DNA of 64,000 nt, from the NCBI RefSeq assembly GCF_003148685.1, contig NZ_QGGR01000008.1:62001-126000 (forward strand), read 5' to 3'. The stretch comes from Actinoplanes xinjiangensis (GTDB lineage Bacteria > Actinomycetota > Actinomycetes > Mycobacteriales > Micromonosporaceae). Under the pieces are notes generated by a model. It worked only from the letters and a program-made list of their open reading frames with translations. It did no database searches and was not told where the DNA came from. Shown here piece after piece: positions 35,483 through 44,781 of this stretch. A program made the position numbers and the translations under genes. Every line of letters starts with the position of its first letter. Positions within the stretch are counted from its first letter, which is position 1.

Positions 35483-36676
35483 ATGTGGCCTCCCGTGAAC
35501 TCCGCGACGCAGATGCTGAAGCCCACCCTGGACATCGACGCGCGCCTCGCCGAGATCGAACGCAGCGTCGACCTTCTGCTCAACCTCACGCCGGTCAACG
35601 GGGCCGAGGCCTGGGCCGACTTCGAGCGCAGTGACTTCCGCGCCGTGCCCACCCTGCGCCTGCGCCCCCTGGGGTTCGAGCCTGATCTGCTACGCCGTGA
35701 CCTGTACAACCTGGAACTCGAGAACGTCACCGACCCCGCGCTGCACATGCTGTTGCGGGCCAAACGCGAGGAGATAGCCCGGCAGATCACCGCGCTGGAG
35801 GACCGGGACACCTCACGATTCGTGTACGCGTCACTTCAGCTCTACGGCGGCGTCAGCCCGTCACTCACCTCCGCCGCACAGGATCTGCTCGGGGCCATCC
35901 CGGCCCTGTCACCGCCCGCATCGAGCGTCACCGCCGGGGCGTTCGCTGACGCGGCCCGCGCGGAGATGAACCGTTACCGCGAGGTGTATCCGGAGTTCCC
36001 GGTGCACGTCGACGTCCGTGCCGACGTGTCCGAGCTGATGGTGTCGTTCGGCCGGCTGCTGATTCCCGAGAGCGTGACGTTACGGGCCGACCGTGTCGAG
36101 CCGCTGCTGCAGCACGAGGTCGGCACTCATGTCGTCACGTACCAGAACGGCGCCCGTCAGCCTTTGACGTTGTTGACGATCGGATTGCCGGGCTATGACG
36201 AAACCCAGGAGGGCCTCGCGGTCCTCGCCGAATATCTGACCGGGGGCCTGGACCCGCGGCGGCTCCGCGTTCTCGCGGCACGAGTGGTGGCCGTCGGCAT
36301 GATGCTCGACGGCGCCGGGTTCCTCGACATCTTCCATGCACTCCAGCAGCGGCACCGGATCCCGGCCCGAACCGCGTGGATCATCGCGATCCGGGTCGTC
36401 GTCGCGGGCGGGTCGGTCAAGGACGCGATCTACCTGCGTGGCGTCAGCCGCCTGCTGGAAGCGTTCGCGGCGGGTGTCAGCCTCGACGCGCTGCTGGTCG
36501 GCAAACTCGCCCTCGACCATCTTCCGCTGATCCAGGACCTGCTCGATCGCGGCGTACTGCGGGCGCCCTGGATCCGGCCACGCTGGCTGGACGCGCCCGG
36601 CGCTCAGGAACGCCTCGACAGACTGCGTGCAGGCACGACGGTCATGGACCTCTATGAAGGAGAAGCACCGGCATGA
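35483..36676 (+). CDS. QEGLA-motif protein (DUF1704 putative metallopeptidase)
   Basis: About 397 residues. LQHEVGTHVVTYQNG supplies an HExxxH metal-binding motif and YDETQEGLAVLAEYL the family-defining QEGLA, as in DUF1704 proteins. Some family members are named flavohemoglobin expression-modulating; eukaryotic relatives are tyrosine carboxypeptidases. Start ATG 35483 chosen; GTG 35498 and ATG 35513 are alternatives. Overlaps the ATP-grasp gene by 4 bases, a pairing seen repeatedly for this family. Confidence 0.85.
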   Translation: MWPPVNSATQMLKPTLDIDARLAEIERSVDLLLNLTPVNGAEAWADFERSDFRAVPTLRLRPLGFEPDLLRRDLYNLELENVTDPALHMLLRAKREEIARQITALEDRDTSRFVYASLQLYGGVSPSLTSAAQDLLGAIPALSPPASSVTAGAFADAARAEMNRYREVYPEFPVHVDVRADVSELMVSFGRLLIPESVTLRADRVEPLLQHEVGTHVVTYQNGARQPLTLLTIGLPGYDETQEGLAVLAEYLTGGLDPRRLRVLAARVVAVGMMLDGAGFLDIFHALQQRHRIPARTAWIIAIRVVVAGGSVKDAIYLRGVSRLLEAFAAGVSLDALLVGKLALDHLPLIQDLLDRGVLRAPWIRPRWLDAPGAQERLDRLRAGTTVMDLYEGEAPA

Positions 36677-37671
36677 GGCTTGCGTTCTTTGTCAACGACA
36701 TGACCACCGAAATCGATGAGTACGCCACCACACGGCTGGCGCGGGCGGCCGGCCGCAAGGGCCACGACGTCTGGTACGTCGGGGTCGGCGACGTCGAACT
36801 CGGCGAGAGCGACGGCCGGCTCGTGGCCCGGGCACACGCCGCGGTGTTCCACGAAGGCGACACACTCGACGATTTCCTGACGGCCACCAAGGCACGCCGC
36901 CCCGAACGCATCGTCATGGACGACCTCGACGTTCTGTACCTGCGCAACGAATCGATCGACGACCTCCAGCAGCGGCCGTGGGCGAGCCCGTTCGGCGCCG
37001 TCTTCGGCCAGATGCTCCAGGCCCGCGGCGTCACGGTGGTCAACGACCCGATGACGCTGCTGCGCGCCACGAGCAAGCTCTACCTCGAGGAGTTCCCCGA
37101 GCAGATCCGGCCCCGTTCGCTCGTGACCCGGGACCCCGAGGCGATCGAGAAGTTCGTCGCGGCGGTCGGCCGTTGTGTGATCAAGCCGCTGTACGGGGCG
37201 AAGGGCCGCAACGTGTTCATGGTGGGTGATGTGACCGAACAGAACCTCACGCAGATCACCGAGGCCGTACTCCAGGACGGCTACGCTCTGGCGCAGGAGT
37301 TCGTCCCCGGAGGCGAGGACGGCGACGCCCGGATCTTCCTGCTCGACGGCGAGCTGCTCGAACAGGACGGGAAGGCGGCCGCGTTCCGGCGGGTGCCCGC
37401 GGGCACCGACCCGCGCGCCAACATCAGCAAGGGCGGCCAACCGGCGCCGTTGGAGATCGGTGACGTGGAGCGCGGTGTCATCGCCGCGATGACCGGGAAA
37501 CTCCTGGCCGACGGCATGTTCCTCGTCGGCATCGACGTGATCGGCGGCAAGGTCGTGGAGATCAACGCGGAGAGCCCGGGCGGCCTCCAGAGCCTGGAAT
37601 GGATGTACGGGACGGACATGTGCGCCACCGTCATCGAAGCCCTGGAGAGCCGCGCCGGCGCGAAGCGCTGA
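36673..37671 (+). CDS. ATP-grasp ligase (glutathione synthetase-like)
   Basis: 332 residues with GshB-type ATP-grasp features: IKPLYGAKGRNVFMV (ATP-binding), AQEFVPGGEDGDARIFLLDG, and EINAESPGG (metal-binding Asn/Glu). Probably joins an amino acid or peptide carboxylate to an amine. Translation is coupled (ATGA) to the QEGLA putative peptidase, so the two may build and trim the same peptide-like product (inference). Confidence 0.85.
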   Translation: MRLAFFVNDMTTEIDEYATTRLARAAGRKGHDVWYVGVGDVELGESDGRLVARAHAAVFHEGDTLDDFLTATKARRPERIVMDDLDVLYLRNESIDDLQQRPWASPFGAVFGQMLQARGVTVVNDPMTLLRATSKLYLEEFPEQIRPRSLVTRDPEAIEKFVAAVGRCVIKPLYGAKGRNVFMVGDVTEQNLTQITEAVLQDGYALAQEFVPGGEDGDARIFLLDGELLEQDGKAAAFRRVPAGTDPRANISKGGQPAPLEIGDVERGVIAAMTGKLLADGMFLVGIDVIGGKVVEINAESPGGLQSLEWMYGTDMCATVIEALESRAGAKR

Positions 37672-37710
37672 CAGGCCGGCCCGGATCCGTGGGCGCCGCG
37701 GTCATCCTGT

Positions 37711-39228
37711 TCACAGCGAGCGCAGGTAGTCGCGAACGCCACGGCCGTCCCCCGGCTCGGCGACCAGGCCGACGTAGCCGTCCGGGCGTACCAGGATCAG
37801 GGTGTCTGCGCCGTAGGCGTTCGCGGCGTGGCCGCCATGGTCGTGCAGGCCGCCCGGCCCGATCGTCCATGTGCCGACGGTCGCCGGATCCACACCGTCG
37901 AGTGAGGGGACACCGTGTTCCCCGATGGCGAGCAGGGTGAAGCGCGGACCGCGGAACAGATCGAAGAGGTGGATCGGCGCGCCGGCGCTGTCACACAGCG
38001 GCGCGTCCGGCGCCCGGTCCCCCGGCTGAATCCGGGCGGACCGGGCGGCCCGGCGGGACAGCCGGCTCCACGGATACCCGAGCGCCAACTGGGTCAACTC
38101 AGGCGAGGCCACCGCGTCGAGACCGCCACCCTTCTCCTTGACGGCGTCGAGGACCGCGGCGAGCCGCTCCGAGGTGATGTCCAGCAGCCAGCTCGCGATC
38201 GGGAGCCGCTCCTCGTCATACGTGTCCAGCAGCGCCGGGGCGGCCCGGCCCGCAACCACCAGACCGAGCTTCCAGCCCAGGTTGTACGCGTCCTGGATCC
38301 CGCTGTTCATGCCGAGCCCACCGGCGATCGGATGCACGTGGGCGGCGTCCCCGGCGAGGAACACCCGGTCCACCCGGAGCCGGTCGACCATCCGGACGTT
38401 GACGCGGTACGTCGAGCGCCACGCCAGCTCGCGCCATCGCACACCCGGCAGCCCGGCCACCCGATCGAAGGTCTGCCGGAACCGTTCCAGGGTCGGTTCG
38501 AGCGGTGCACCGTCCGCGCCGGGCTCGGGAGAGGCCTGTATCTGGAACATGTCGGTGCCGGGCAACGGGCAGAGCATGACGACACCGTCGTCGGTGAACC
38601 ACTGATGCCAGGCGTCGCGGCCGAGCCCTTCGACCCGGACGTCACCGACCGCCATGACCTGCATATCCGGTGTCTCGCCCCGCATCGGCAGGCCGAGCGC
38701 CTTGCGGACGGTGCTCCGGCCACCGTCGCAGCCGGCCAGGTACCGGGCCCGGATCCGCGCCTCACCGACCGTCGCGGTCACCCCGTCGGCGTCCTGCTGG
38801 AAGTCGCGCAGTTCGGCGCCACGTTCGACGGTGACGCCGAGTTCGGCCAGCCGCTCGCGCAGGATCTGCTCCACCCGCCACTGCGGGATCATCAGGGCCG
38901 CGGGGTACGGGACGTCGGGCGTGGGCACCTGATCGGCCTGCGGGTCAACTTCGGCGATCACCTCGGTCCCCTGGTATTTGCGGTGCCGCAGGTGGCTGAC
39001 ACCGGACGCCAGGATCCGGTCGGCGACCCCCAGATCGTCGAGCACCTCCTGACTGCGCGGGCTCAGCCCCTTGCCCCGGGAACCGGTGGGGAACTCCGGC
39101 ATCCGGTCGACGATGCGCACCGCCACGCCACGACGGGCGAGGTCACAGGCGAGCGTGAGACCGGTCGGACCGGCACCGGCCACGAGGACATCGGTCGTGG
39201 CCTCACCGCGTCCGGCCGCCGGGTTCAC
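37711..39228 (-). CDS. FAD-dependent aromatic monooxygenase
   Basis: 505 residues of the PHBH-like class A flavoprotein hydroxylases. N-terminal Rossmann VLVAGAGPTGL, middle GCDGGRSTVRK, and FAD-binding FLAGDAAHVHPIAGGLGMNSGIQDA; the C-terminal thioredoxin-like domain is present. Relatives hydroxylate polyketide or phenolic substrates, and some inactivate rifampicin. Start overlaps the stop of the upstream M23 gene (39225-39228), so they are co-translated, an unusual partnership. Confidence 0.85.
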   Translation of the reverse strand: MNPAAGRGEATTDVLVAGAGPTGLTLACDLARRGVAVRIVDRMPEFPTGSRGKGLSPRSQEVLDDLGVADRILASGVSHLRHRKYQGTEVIAEVDPQADQVPTPDVPYPAALMIPQWRVEQILRERLAELGVTVERGAELRDFQQDADGVTATVGEARIRARYLAGCDGGRSTVRKALGLPMRGETPDMQVMAVGDVRVEGLGRDAWHQWFTDDGVVMLCPLPGTDMFQIQASPEPGADGAPLEPTLERFRQTFDRVAGLPGVRWRELAWRSTYRVNVRMVDRLRVDRVFLAGDAAHVHPIAGGLGMNSGIQDAYNLGWKLGLVVAGRAAPALLDTYDEERLPIASWLLDITSERLAAVLDAVKEKGGGLDAVASPELTQLALGYPWSRLSRRAARSARIQPGDRAPDAPLCDSAGAPIHLFDLFRGPRFTLLAIGEHGVPSLDGVDPATVGTWTIGPGGLHDHGGHAANAYGADTLILVRPDGYVGLVAEPGDGRGVRDYLRSL

Positions 39229-40469
39229 GGGAAGTCGACGACATCGCCGGTGAGCGGGTACCGCCCGGTCCGGTCCGGTGCGGGCGGGGCGTCGGCCCGT
39301 ACCGGCGCTTCCGGTTCGCTGTCCAGACCGGTGATCCGGTTGCGGATCCGGAAGCGGTCGAAGGTGTACGGAACACTGTCGCCGGCCACGCCCAACGGCA
39401 CGCCCGGGCTGTCGACCACGTGGAAGTGCAGGTGCGCTTCGGTCGAGTTGCCACTGTTACCGGCCAGGCCGAGTTCCTGGCCACGGGTGAGCCGGTCCCC
39501 CGGCCGGACCCGCAGGCTGTCCTTCTGCATGTGGGCGTACAGCGCGTAGGCCCCGCCGCCGAGGTCCTGGATCACGAAGTTGCCGGTCAGGTTCTCCGGT
39601 GCCCGGTTGGCCGGTAATTTCTGCGGCGTGTTCGCGGCCACGCCGTCCCGGACCGCCAGCACCTTGCCGTCGGCCACCGCCCGGACACCTTCGCCGAAGA
39701 TGAAGTAGCTCTCGTTGCGGGCCTGGTCACCGGCATAACTGTGTACACCGTCGGTGGTCTGGACGAAGTCGATCGCGTACCGCTGGGCCGCGAACGTGCC
39801 CCCGTTGAGGTCCATGACGGCCAGGCGGTGCACGAACGGCGGCCGGCAGCATCCGTACACGGCGAAACCGTCGCCCCGCAGCGGTGGGCTGAGGTTCAGG
39901 GGTGCACGCCGGTCGACCTTCGTCGCGGCGCCGCGCAGGGTCCGGTCGGCGGCTCCGGACACGTCGAAGCGGTGGACCAGCCGGGCCGGTACCCGGGCAC
40001 CGGCCGCCACCGTGACGTCGAGCAGCAGCGAAGCGGACTTGCCGGGTGCCAGCGTCCGGCTGAACGTGCGGGCCTTGGGATCCAGCATGACTCGTTCGAT
40101 CGCGCGGGAGTCGTAGACGGCGACGGGGCCGGTGCCGTCCGGCTCCTGCACCTCCACCCGATCCAGGTTCACGGGCCCGGCGGAGACGTTGCGCAGCTGG
40201 ACCTCGTAGACCAGATGTGTCCGGTCGTCGCTCGCCGGCACCGGCCGCGGCGCCGCCAGCACGCTGGTCTCCAGGATCTGAGCGCCGGCGTCGCCGGCCC
40301 CCGGCGACGCGGCAGCCGACAACCCTTTCGCAGGCTCGGCGGCACGCGCGGTCGCCGGCGCACCGGCGGTCGGCAGAAGCAATGCCACTCCCGCGGCGAT
40401 GATCGCGACCATTCTCCGGTACGCGCCCGGCCGGGCCGCTCCGGACGATCCCGGCGAACATGGCGACAT
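39225..40469 (-). CDS. Exported M23-family (LytM) peptidase-like protein
   Basis: 414 residues. Signal peptide with Tat/Sec features (RRMVAIIAAGVALLLPTAGAPATARA), beta-rich N-terminal domain, then a LytM fold with LYAHMQ and HLHFHVV. The first zinc-ligand site reads AAQRYAIDF, where classical members have His two residues before Tyr, so catalytic competence is uncertain. GGGGGAG six bases upstream of the start. Possible cell-wall hydrolase or peptidoglycan-binding protein. Confidence 0.75.
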   Translation of the reverse strand: MSPCSPGSSGAARPGAYRRMVAIIAAGVALLLPTAGAPATARAAEPAKGLSAAASPGAGDAGAQILETSVLAAPRPVPASDDRTHLVYEVQLRNVSAGPVNLDRVEVQEPDGTGPVAVYDSRAIERVMLDPKARTFSRTLAPGKSASLLLDVTVAAGARVPARLVHRFDVSGAADRTLRGAATKVDRRAPLNLSPPLRGDGFAVYGCCRPPFVHRLAVMDLNGGTFAAQRYAIDFVQTTDGVHSYAGDQARNESYFIFGEGVRAVADGKVLAVRDGVAANTPQKLPANRAPENLTGNFVIQDLGGGAYALYAHMQKDSLRVRPGDRLTRGQELGLAGNSGNSTEAHLHFHVVDSPGVPLGVAGDSVPYTFDRFRIRNRITGLDSEPEAPVRADAPPAPDRTGRYPLTGDVVDFP

Positions 40470-40623
40470 CGTGGCTCCCCCGCTGCTGGATTTCGAGCGT
40501 CGGCCCGAGGAGAGGCCGGCTGTTGCCGGCCGAATCCTTCGAGCCAGTTCCTGATGCTGCTACCTGCCCTCCTCCTTCACACACCGTTCGGCAAACCTCG
40601 GGTCTCCGCGGTCGGCGCCGGCC

Positions 40624-41085
40624 TCAGCGCGCCGGAACGGGGATCACGCGGGCAGCGGTACCGGCATCGATGTCGGGAATCGTGGCGTCGACTCCGTAGA
40701 TCGCGAAGTTCTCCTCGAGGAACTCGCGGAGGGTCACGCGGTGCTGATCGGTGACGAAGTACGCCTGACCCGGGCGGCCGCGCAGCCATCCCCGGACAAG
40801 ACCTTCGACCGCGTTGTCGACGTACGTGACGTCGGTGGTGTGCCGGCCACCCTCGATCCAGGCGAACCCGCCGTTGCGGGCCGCGTGCACGAGACCTTCG
40901 ACCAGCGAGCTGTCGGGTCCCCAGACGAACCGCGGCCGGATCGACACGGTGACGAAGCCCGGTGCGTTCGCGGCCAGGACCAACGCCTCGGCTTCCGCTT
41001 TCGTCGCGCATAACGCGGCTTCCGAGTCCGGTCGCAGTGGCGCGTTCTCGTCGACGTCGACGAGCGGCTCGCCGGCCAGGAGAGC
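40624..41085 (-). pseudogene. NAD-dependent epimerase/dehydratase, 5'-truncated
   Basis: From the junction near 41085 leftwards: GEPLVDVDENAPLRPDSEAA, LCATKAEAEALVLAAN, VSIRPRFVWGPDSS, TYVDNAVEGLVRG. This is the C-terminal two-thirds of an extended SDR; the catalytic YxxxK reads CATK (Tyr lost) and the NAD-binding GxxGxxG half is absent. A shared deletion with the adjacent LysR fragment explains it. Confidence 0.65.
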
Positions 41086-41479
41086 GGATTTGCAGCGGAA
41101 CTCGGTCGAGCTTTCCGAGCTCGACGGTGAGGATCTGGTGCACTACGCGCCGGACAACAGCTTGAGCGGCTGGCTCGATCGATCGCTCAGCGCAGCCGGA
41201 CTCCACCTGAACCCGGTGGTGACAACGTCGGTCACCTCCGCGGCACCCCAGCTCGCGGCGGCCGGACTGGGCATCGCGATAAGTCCGGTCAGTGCCGTCA
41301 GTGCGGGCTTTCCCGGCGTGGTCCGCTCCTTCTCGCCCCGGTGGGCCCGCCAACTGTTCGCGGTGACACCGGGAGAGCCCGACCCACTCGCGGCCCGCTT
41401 CATCGCCGATCTGCGTACTCGCGGGGTTCGGGTGCCCCGGGACGTGAAGAACCAACTCGAGCGCCGCGGCGTCTCGTAG
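41083..41479 (+). pseudogene. LysR-type regulator, C-terminal effector-domain fragment
   Basis: ADLQRNSVELSELDGEDLVH, GLHLNPVVTTSVTSAAPQLA, GLGIAISPVSAV and FIADLRTRG are the LysR substrate-binding domain. The DNA-binding HTH and the first part of the effector domain are gone. It abuts the truncated SDR head-to-head; a LysR gene divergent from its target is the usual arrangement. Confidence 0.65.
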
Positions 41480-41481
41480 TC

Positions 41482-42090
41482 CTACTGCTGGGCCGCCAGG
41501 GAGGCGAGGATCATCTCCCGCGCCGCCCGGACGGTAGCCGCGAAGGCGGCCGGATCCCGGCCGATACGTTCCGCGCCGGCGCGCATGACACCCGACAGCA
41601 ACTCCACTGCGAGGTGCGGATCGCCGACGTCGCGGAATTCGCCGCGCGCCACCCCGTCCCGGACGACGTTCTCCACCTCGACCACGATGGCGTGGAACGG
41701 GTTGTCCGACCCCTTGGGCACCCCGGCGGCCGGCATGCGGGTACCCGGCCGGAACATCAATTGCATGGCCGGGTCCGTGAAGGCCTTGAGCACCTCCTGG
41801 ATGATCTCCAGCATGCGCTGCGCTGCCGGCTCCGCGGAACGCGCGGCGATCGCGGTCACCCGCTCGACCGTGGGCCGGCCTCGGCGCTCGGTCAACGCCA
41901 GGATCAGGGCGCTCTTGTCGGTCGCATAGTTGTACAGGGTGTTGCGTGCGAGCCCGGCCCGGGCGGCGATGTGACCCATGTTGATCGACTCGTAGTCGCG
42001 TTCGAGCAGCAACTGCCGGATCGCCTCGGCGAGGTCGGCCCACACCAGTTCGTGGTGCTCCTCGAGGCTGGCTCCCCGGATACGTGGCAT
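41482..42090 (-). CDS. TetR-family regulator
   Basis: 202 residues. HTH MGHIAARAGLARNTLYNYATDKSAL at about 38-62, then an AcrR-like helical domain. GAAGGAGG six to eight bases upstream of ATG 42090. Same strand as, and 78 bases after, the SDR gene, whose promoter holds two dyads that could be its operator. Confidence 0.85.
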   Translation of the reverse strand: MPRIRGASLEEHHELVWADLAEAIRQLLLERDYESINMGHIAARAGLARNTLYNYATDKSALILALTERRGRPTVERVTAIAARSAEPAAQRMLEIIQEVLKAFTDPAMQLMFRPGTRMPAAGVPKGSDNPFHAIVVEVENVVRDGVARGEFRDVGDPHLAVELLSGVMRAGAERIGRDPAAFAATVRAAREMILASLAAQQ

Positions 42091-42168
42091 CCGATCATCC
42101 TCCTTCGACGGGGTCCCGTGCCCGCCGCGGGGGCGTGCCGCGTCCTGGCGGGCACGGAAGGTCGGTGA

Positions 42169-43062
42169 CTACGCGGTGGCGTGCTTCGGGTAATGGCGCC
42201 GCAGGTTGGCGGCGAGGATGCGGTCGAGTGTGCGGTCGGACAGTATCCGGGTCAGGGGGATGATCATGGCGGCATCCCGGCCGGCGGTGTAGCGAGCACG
42301 CGGCCTACGGGTCGTCACGGCCTTCACGATGATCCGGGCGGCGGCATCGGCGGTCAGGCCCGATGCGGTGCCCGAGGCCATCAGGGCGTTGTTCGCCCGG
42401 ACCAGACTGCCGTAGCGCTCGACCTGCTCCGGTGTCATCCGTGCGGCCAGGTCGTTCGCCGTGGCGACCCCGCGGGTGGCCATCTGCGTGCGGACACCAC
42501 CGGGCTCGACCACCACCACGTGTACGCCCAGCGGCGCGACCTCCCGGCGCAAGGAGTCGCTGACCGCCTCCAGCGCGAACTTCGCACCGGCGTACGCGCC
42601 GTAGGTCGCCATGGCGGCCCGGCCGCCGATCGAGCTGATATTGATCACCCGGCCCCTGCTGCGCAACAGGGCCGGCAGGAGCGCCTGGGTGACGGCGATG
42701 TGGCCGAACAGGTTGACCTCGAACACCCACCGCCACTGCTCCATGGGCAGAGCCTCGACCGGCCCGTTCACCTGGATGCCGGCGTTGTTGACAACCGCAT
42801 GCAACTCGCGAGGATCCGCGGCGACCCGGGCGGCGAGCGCGTCCACGTGCGCGGACTCGGTGATGTCGAGGATGACCGGTTCGACGCCGGCCGCCCGGAT
42901 GGCGTCGCCATCACGATCGCGTCGCACGCCGGCCAGGACGTGGAATCCCCGGCGAGCCAGTTCGTGGGCGGCTGCCGCGCCCATGCCCGTGGATGCTCCG
43001 GTCACGACGACCAGCTTCTGCGTTTCGCCGCCCGTACCCGGGTTCGTTGCCTGCTTCGTCAC
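42169..43062 (-). CDS. Short-chain dehydrogenase/reductase
   Basis: About 297 residues from GTG 43062 (AAGGAG nine bases upstream). Classical SDR: TGASTGMG cofactor loop, NNAG, catalytic Ser in NISSIGG, and YGAYAGAK (YxxxK). The following EPGGVRTQM matches. NAD(P)-dependent oxidation or reduction of a small alcohol/ketone; substrate unknown. Probably in an operon with the downstream TetR gene. Confidence 0.88.
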   Translation of the reverse strand: MTKQATNPGTGGETQKLVVVTGASTGMGAAAAHELARRGFHVLAGVRRDRDGDAIRAAGVEPVILDITESAHVDALAARVAADPRELHAVVNNAGIQVNGPVEALPMEQWRWVFEVNLFGHIAVTQALLPALLRSRGRVINISSIGGRAAMATYGAYAGAKFALEAVSDSLRREVAPLGVHVVVVEPGGVRTQMATRGVATANDLAARMTPEQVERYGSLVRANNALMASGTASGLTADAAARIIVKAVTTRRPRARYTAGRDAAMIIPLTRILSDRTLDRILAANLRRHYPKHATA

Positions 43063-43080
43063 GACGCCATGCTCCTTTAT

Positions 43081-43117
43081 GCGACTACCTGTCGCAAACA
43101 TTACGACACCATGTCGC
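43081..43117. promoter_or_regulatory. Paired dyads upstream of the SDR gene
   Basis: GCGACTACCTGTCGC (43081-43095) and ACGACACCATGTCGC (43103-43117) are two related 15-bp dyad sites with centres 22 bp apart, just before the SDR start. Likely TetR operators. Confidence 0.6.
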
Positions 43118-43220
43118 GAAAAGCCAGCTACGGGCTGACGCCGCATGCTGGAGAGACTCCACCGGCTGCAGGACTGCTCCACGAGCCCGCCTGCGGGGGC
43201 TTGACTTTCGACGGGGACAA

Positions 43221-43400
43221 TCAGGTGTCATGGCGGTCGATCAGACTGGAGATGCCCCTCGTCTGGATGGTGTCGCGCCAAGCCTCGACGTTACGTCCGA
43301 ACCAGGAGGGCATCTCGCACGGGCCGGACACTGCGTCCCAGAAGTCGTCGAGCGTCTCTATCCGCTTGCCGCGTAGGTCAACAATGAGTTCCGTAGTCAC
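43221..43400 (-). CDS. Barstar-family protein, probably frameshifted near its end
   Basis: 59 residues from GTG 43400: ELIVDLRGKRIETLDDFWDA, PCEMPSWFGRNVEAWRDTI, GISSLIDRHD. This is the barstar ribonuclease-inhibitor signature (VDL..., P.WFGRN.DAW.D). The frame stops just after DRHD, but the next frame continues LIVPVESQAPAGG, as expected for the family, so one base change has cut it short. Overlaps the upstream gene by 3 bases. No intact barnase-like toxin is adjacent. Confidence 0.6.
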   Translation of the reverse strand: MTTELIVDLRGKRIETLDDFWDAVSGPCEMPSWFGRNVEAWRDTIQTRGISSLIDRHDT

Positions 43401-43610
43401 CTGAGTGCCTCGTCGAAGTCGGGCTCGGTGGATTCAAATGCGCAGCATCCACGCCCGAACACTGGTCCTCCCACCACACGTAGGACCAGTTCGACGTGAC
43501 GGTGATCCGGTCGGCCCATGGGAAGGCGGTCGCCGCCAGGGAGCGTACCGCGGTCACGAATGTGGTGAGCGTGGCGTCAAGACGCTTGCCGCGAATGTGG
43601 AGACCGCCTA
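43397..43610 (-). pseudogene. Frameshifted gene upstream of barstar
   Basis: GLHIRGKRLDATLTTFVTAV, FPWADRITVTSNWSYVWWED in one frame, then FESTEPDFDEALR in another, with the final TGA overlapping the barstar GTG. The two pieces were clearly one reading frame. Family not recognised; possibly an immunity-type protein. Confidence 0.5.
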
Positions 43611-43697
43611 TTGAACTGTCACGGGTTCTCCCGCGAATCCGGTTCCGGCCCGTCTCTGGTGACTTTCAGTAGCCAATGAGCCCACGTCAGGACCGGC

Positions 43698-44627
43698 TCA
43701 GCTTGCAGTGGAAGGAGGGGCTGCCGCTGTGGTTGCGCCCTGCGCCAGTTGGAAGTGCCAAATGATCTGGCTCGGTGTTCCGTCCCAGGCGGCGCCGGCT
43801 GCCGCCGGGACGATGCCCAGCAGCGACCAAGGCCAGGCGTCCCACGGTCCTGTCGCTATCTCCCCGGGCATGCTCTCGCTGGTGTCGCCGGACATCCGAG
43901 GCTCCTCGCAACGCCGTGGTTGCAGGCCCAACGGCAAGGCGACGTGGAGATAGTCACTGGCCCGATGGCGGAACGCAGGCAGCAGCCCGGGATCGCCTTC
44001 GGCAGAACGTACTCGCGGCACCGACCCCAACGCCACGAGCTCGTGGTGCACGTCCGTGATCACCAGATGCCCACCAGGACGCAGGACCCGGGCGAACTCG
44101 GTGATCGCCGGGCCGACATCGGGAAGGTGGGTCAGCGCCAACGCACACACGATGACGTCGACGTGGTCGTCGGGTATGGGAAGCTCGTGCAAGTTGCCCT
44201 GCCGCAATTCGGCATTCGGAACGCGCGTACGAGCGTGAGCCAGCATTTCCGGGGAGCTGTCGACGCCGATGACCCGGTGGCCCTGTCTGGCGAGGTATTC
44301 GGTGTATCTGCCGGTGCCGCAAGCCGCGTCCAAGGCGACGCCGGGTGGCAGGGAGCCGAGGATCTCGTGCACGATGGGTTCTTCGATGCCGAACAGCCCG
44401 TTACCTGGTTGATCGTAGGTCGCGGACCACACCTTGTAGCCGTCCATGGTGTCGACCTGCGCTGCGGTGACTCCGTCACCGTTCAGCAACGGGCTGTCCA
44501 GGAGGCGCCGGACCTCGCTGATACGCGCTTCGATGAAGTCCCGGTCGTAGTCGCCGGCGAAGGCACGCAGCAACGCCACGCCCTCCAGCCCCAGCGTGTA
44601 GGCGAGCGGGTGCTGGTATGCCACCAC
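43698..44627 (-). CDS. Class I SAM-dependent methyltransferase
   Basis: 309 residues. SAM motif I VALDAACGTGRYTEYL, motif II VIGVDSSPEML, and post-motif DDHVDVIVCALALTHLPDV..LRPGGHLVITD of Methyltransf_11 proteins. An N-terminal ~70-residue helical extension precedes the fold. Small-molecule methyltransferase of unknown substrate. Confidence 0.82.
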   Translation of the reverse strand: MVAYQHPLAYTLGLEGVALLRAFAGDYDRDFIEARISEVRRLLDSPLLNGDGVTAAQVDTMDGYKVWSATYDQPGNGLFGIEEPIVHEILGSLPPGVALDAACGTGRYTEYLARQGHRVIGVDSSPEMLAHARTRVPNAELRQGNLHELPIPDDHVDVIVCALALTHLPDVGPAITEFARVLRPGGHLVITDVHHELVALGSVPRVRSAEGDPGLLPAFRHRASDYLHVALPLGLQPRRCEEPRMSGDTSESMPGEIATGPWDAWPWSLLGIVPAAAGAAWDGTPSQIIWHFQLAQGATTAAAPPSTAS

Positions 44628-44781
44628 GCGACCGTAGCGACGACATGCGGATCGGACTATCCAATTTCTCGCGGCTCAGCTCTGCGACTGGCAGCAAGGC
44701 CCGCAAGTCATGGAAGGGGCAGGTCTCGTAGATACCCGCCCCCGCCGCCGAGGCGAACCAACCTAGCCCTGGTCGATCAGC

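Noticed and set aside
40577..42043. 488-codon open frame on the minus strand
   Set aside because: Arg/Gly-rich shadow passing through SDR, LysR and TetR sequences in the wrong frame.
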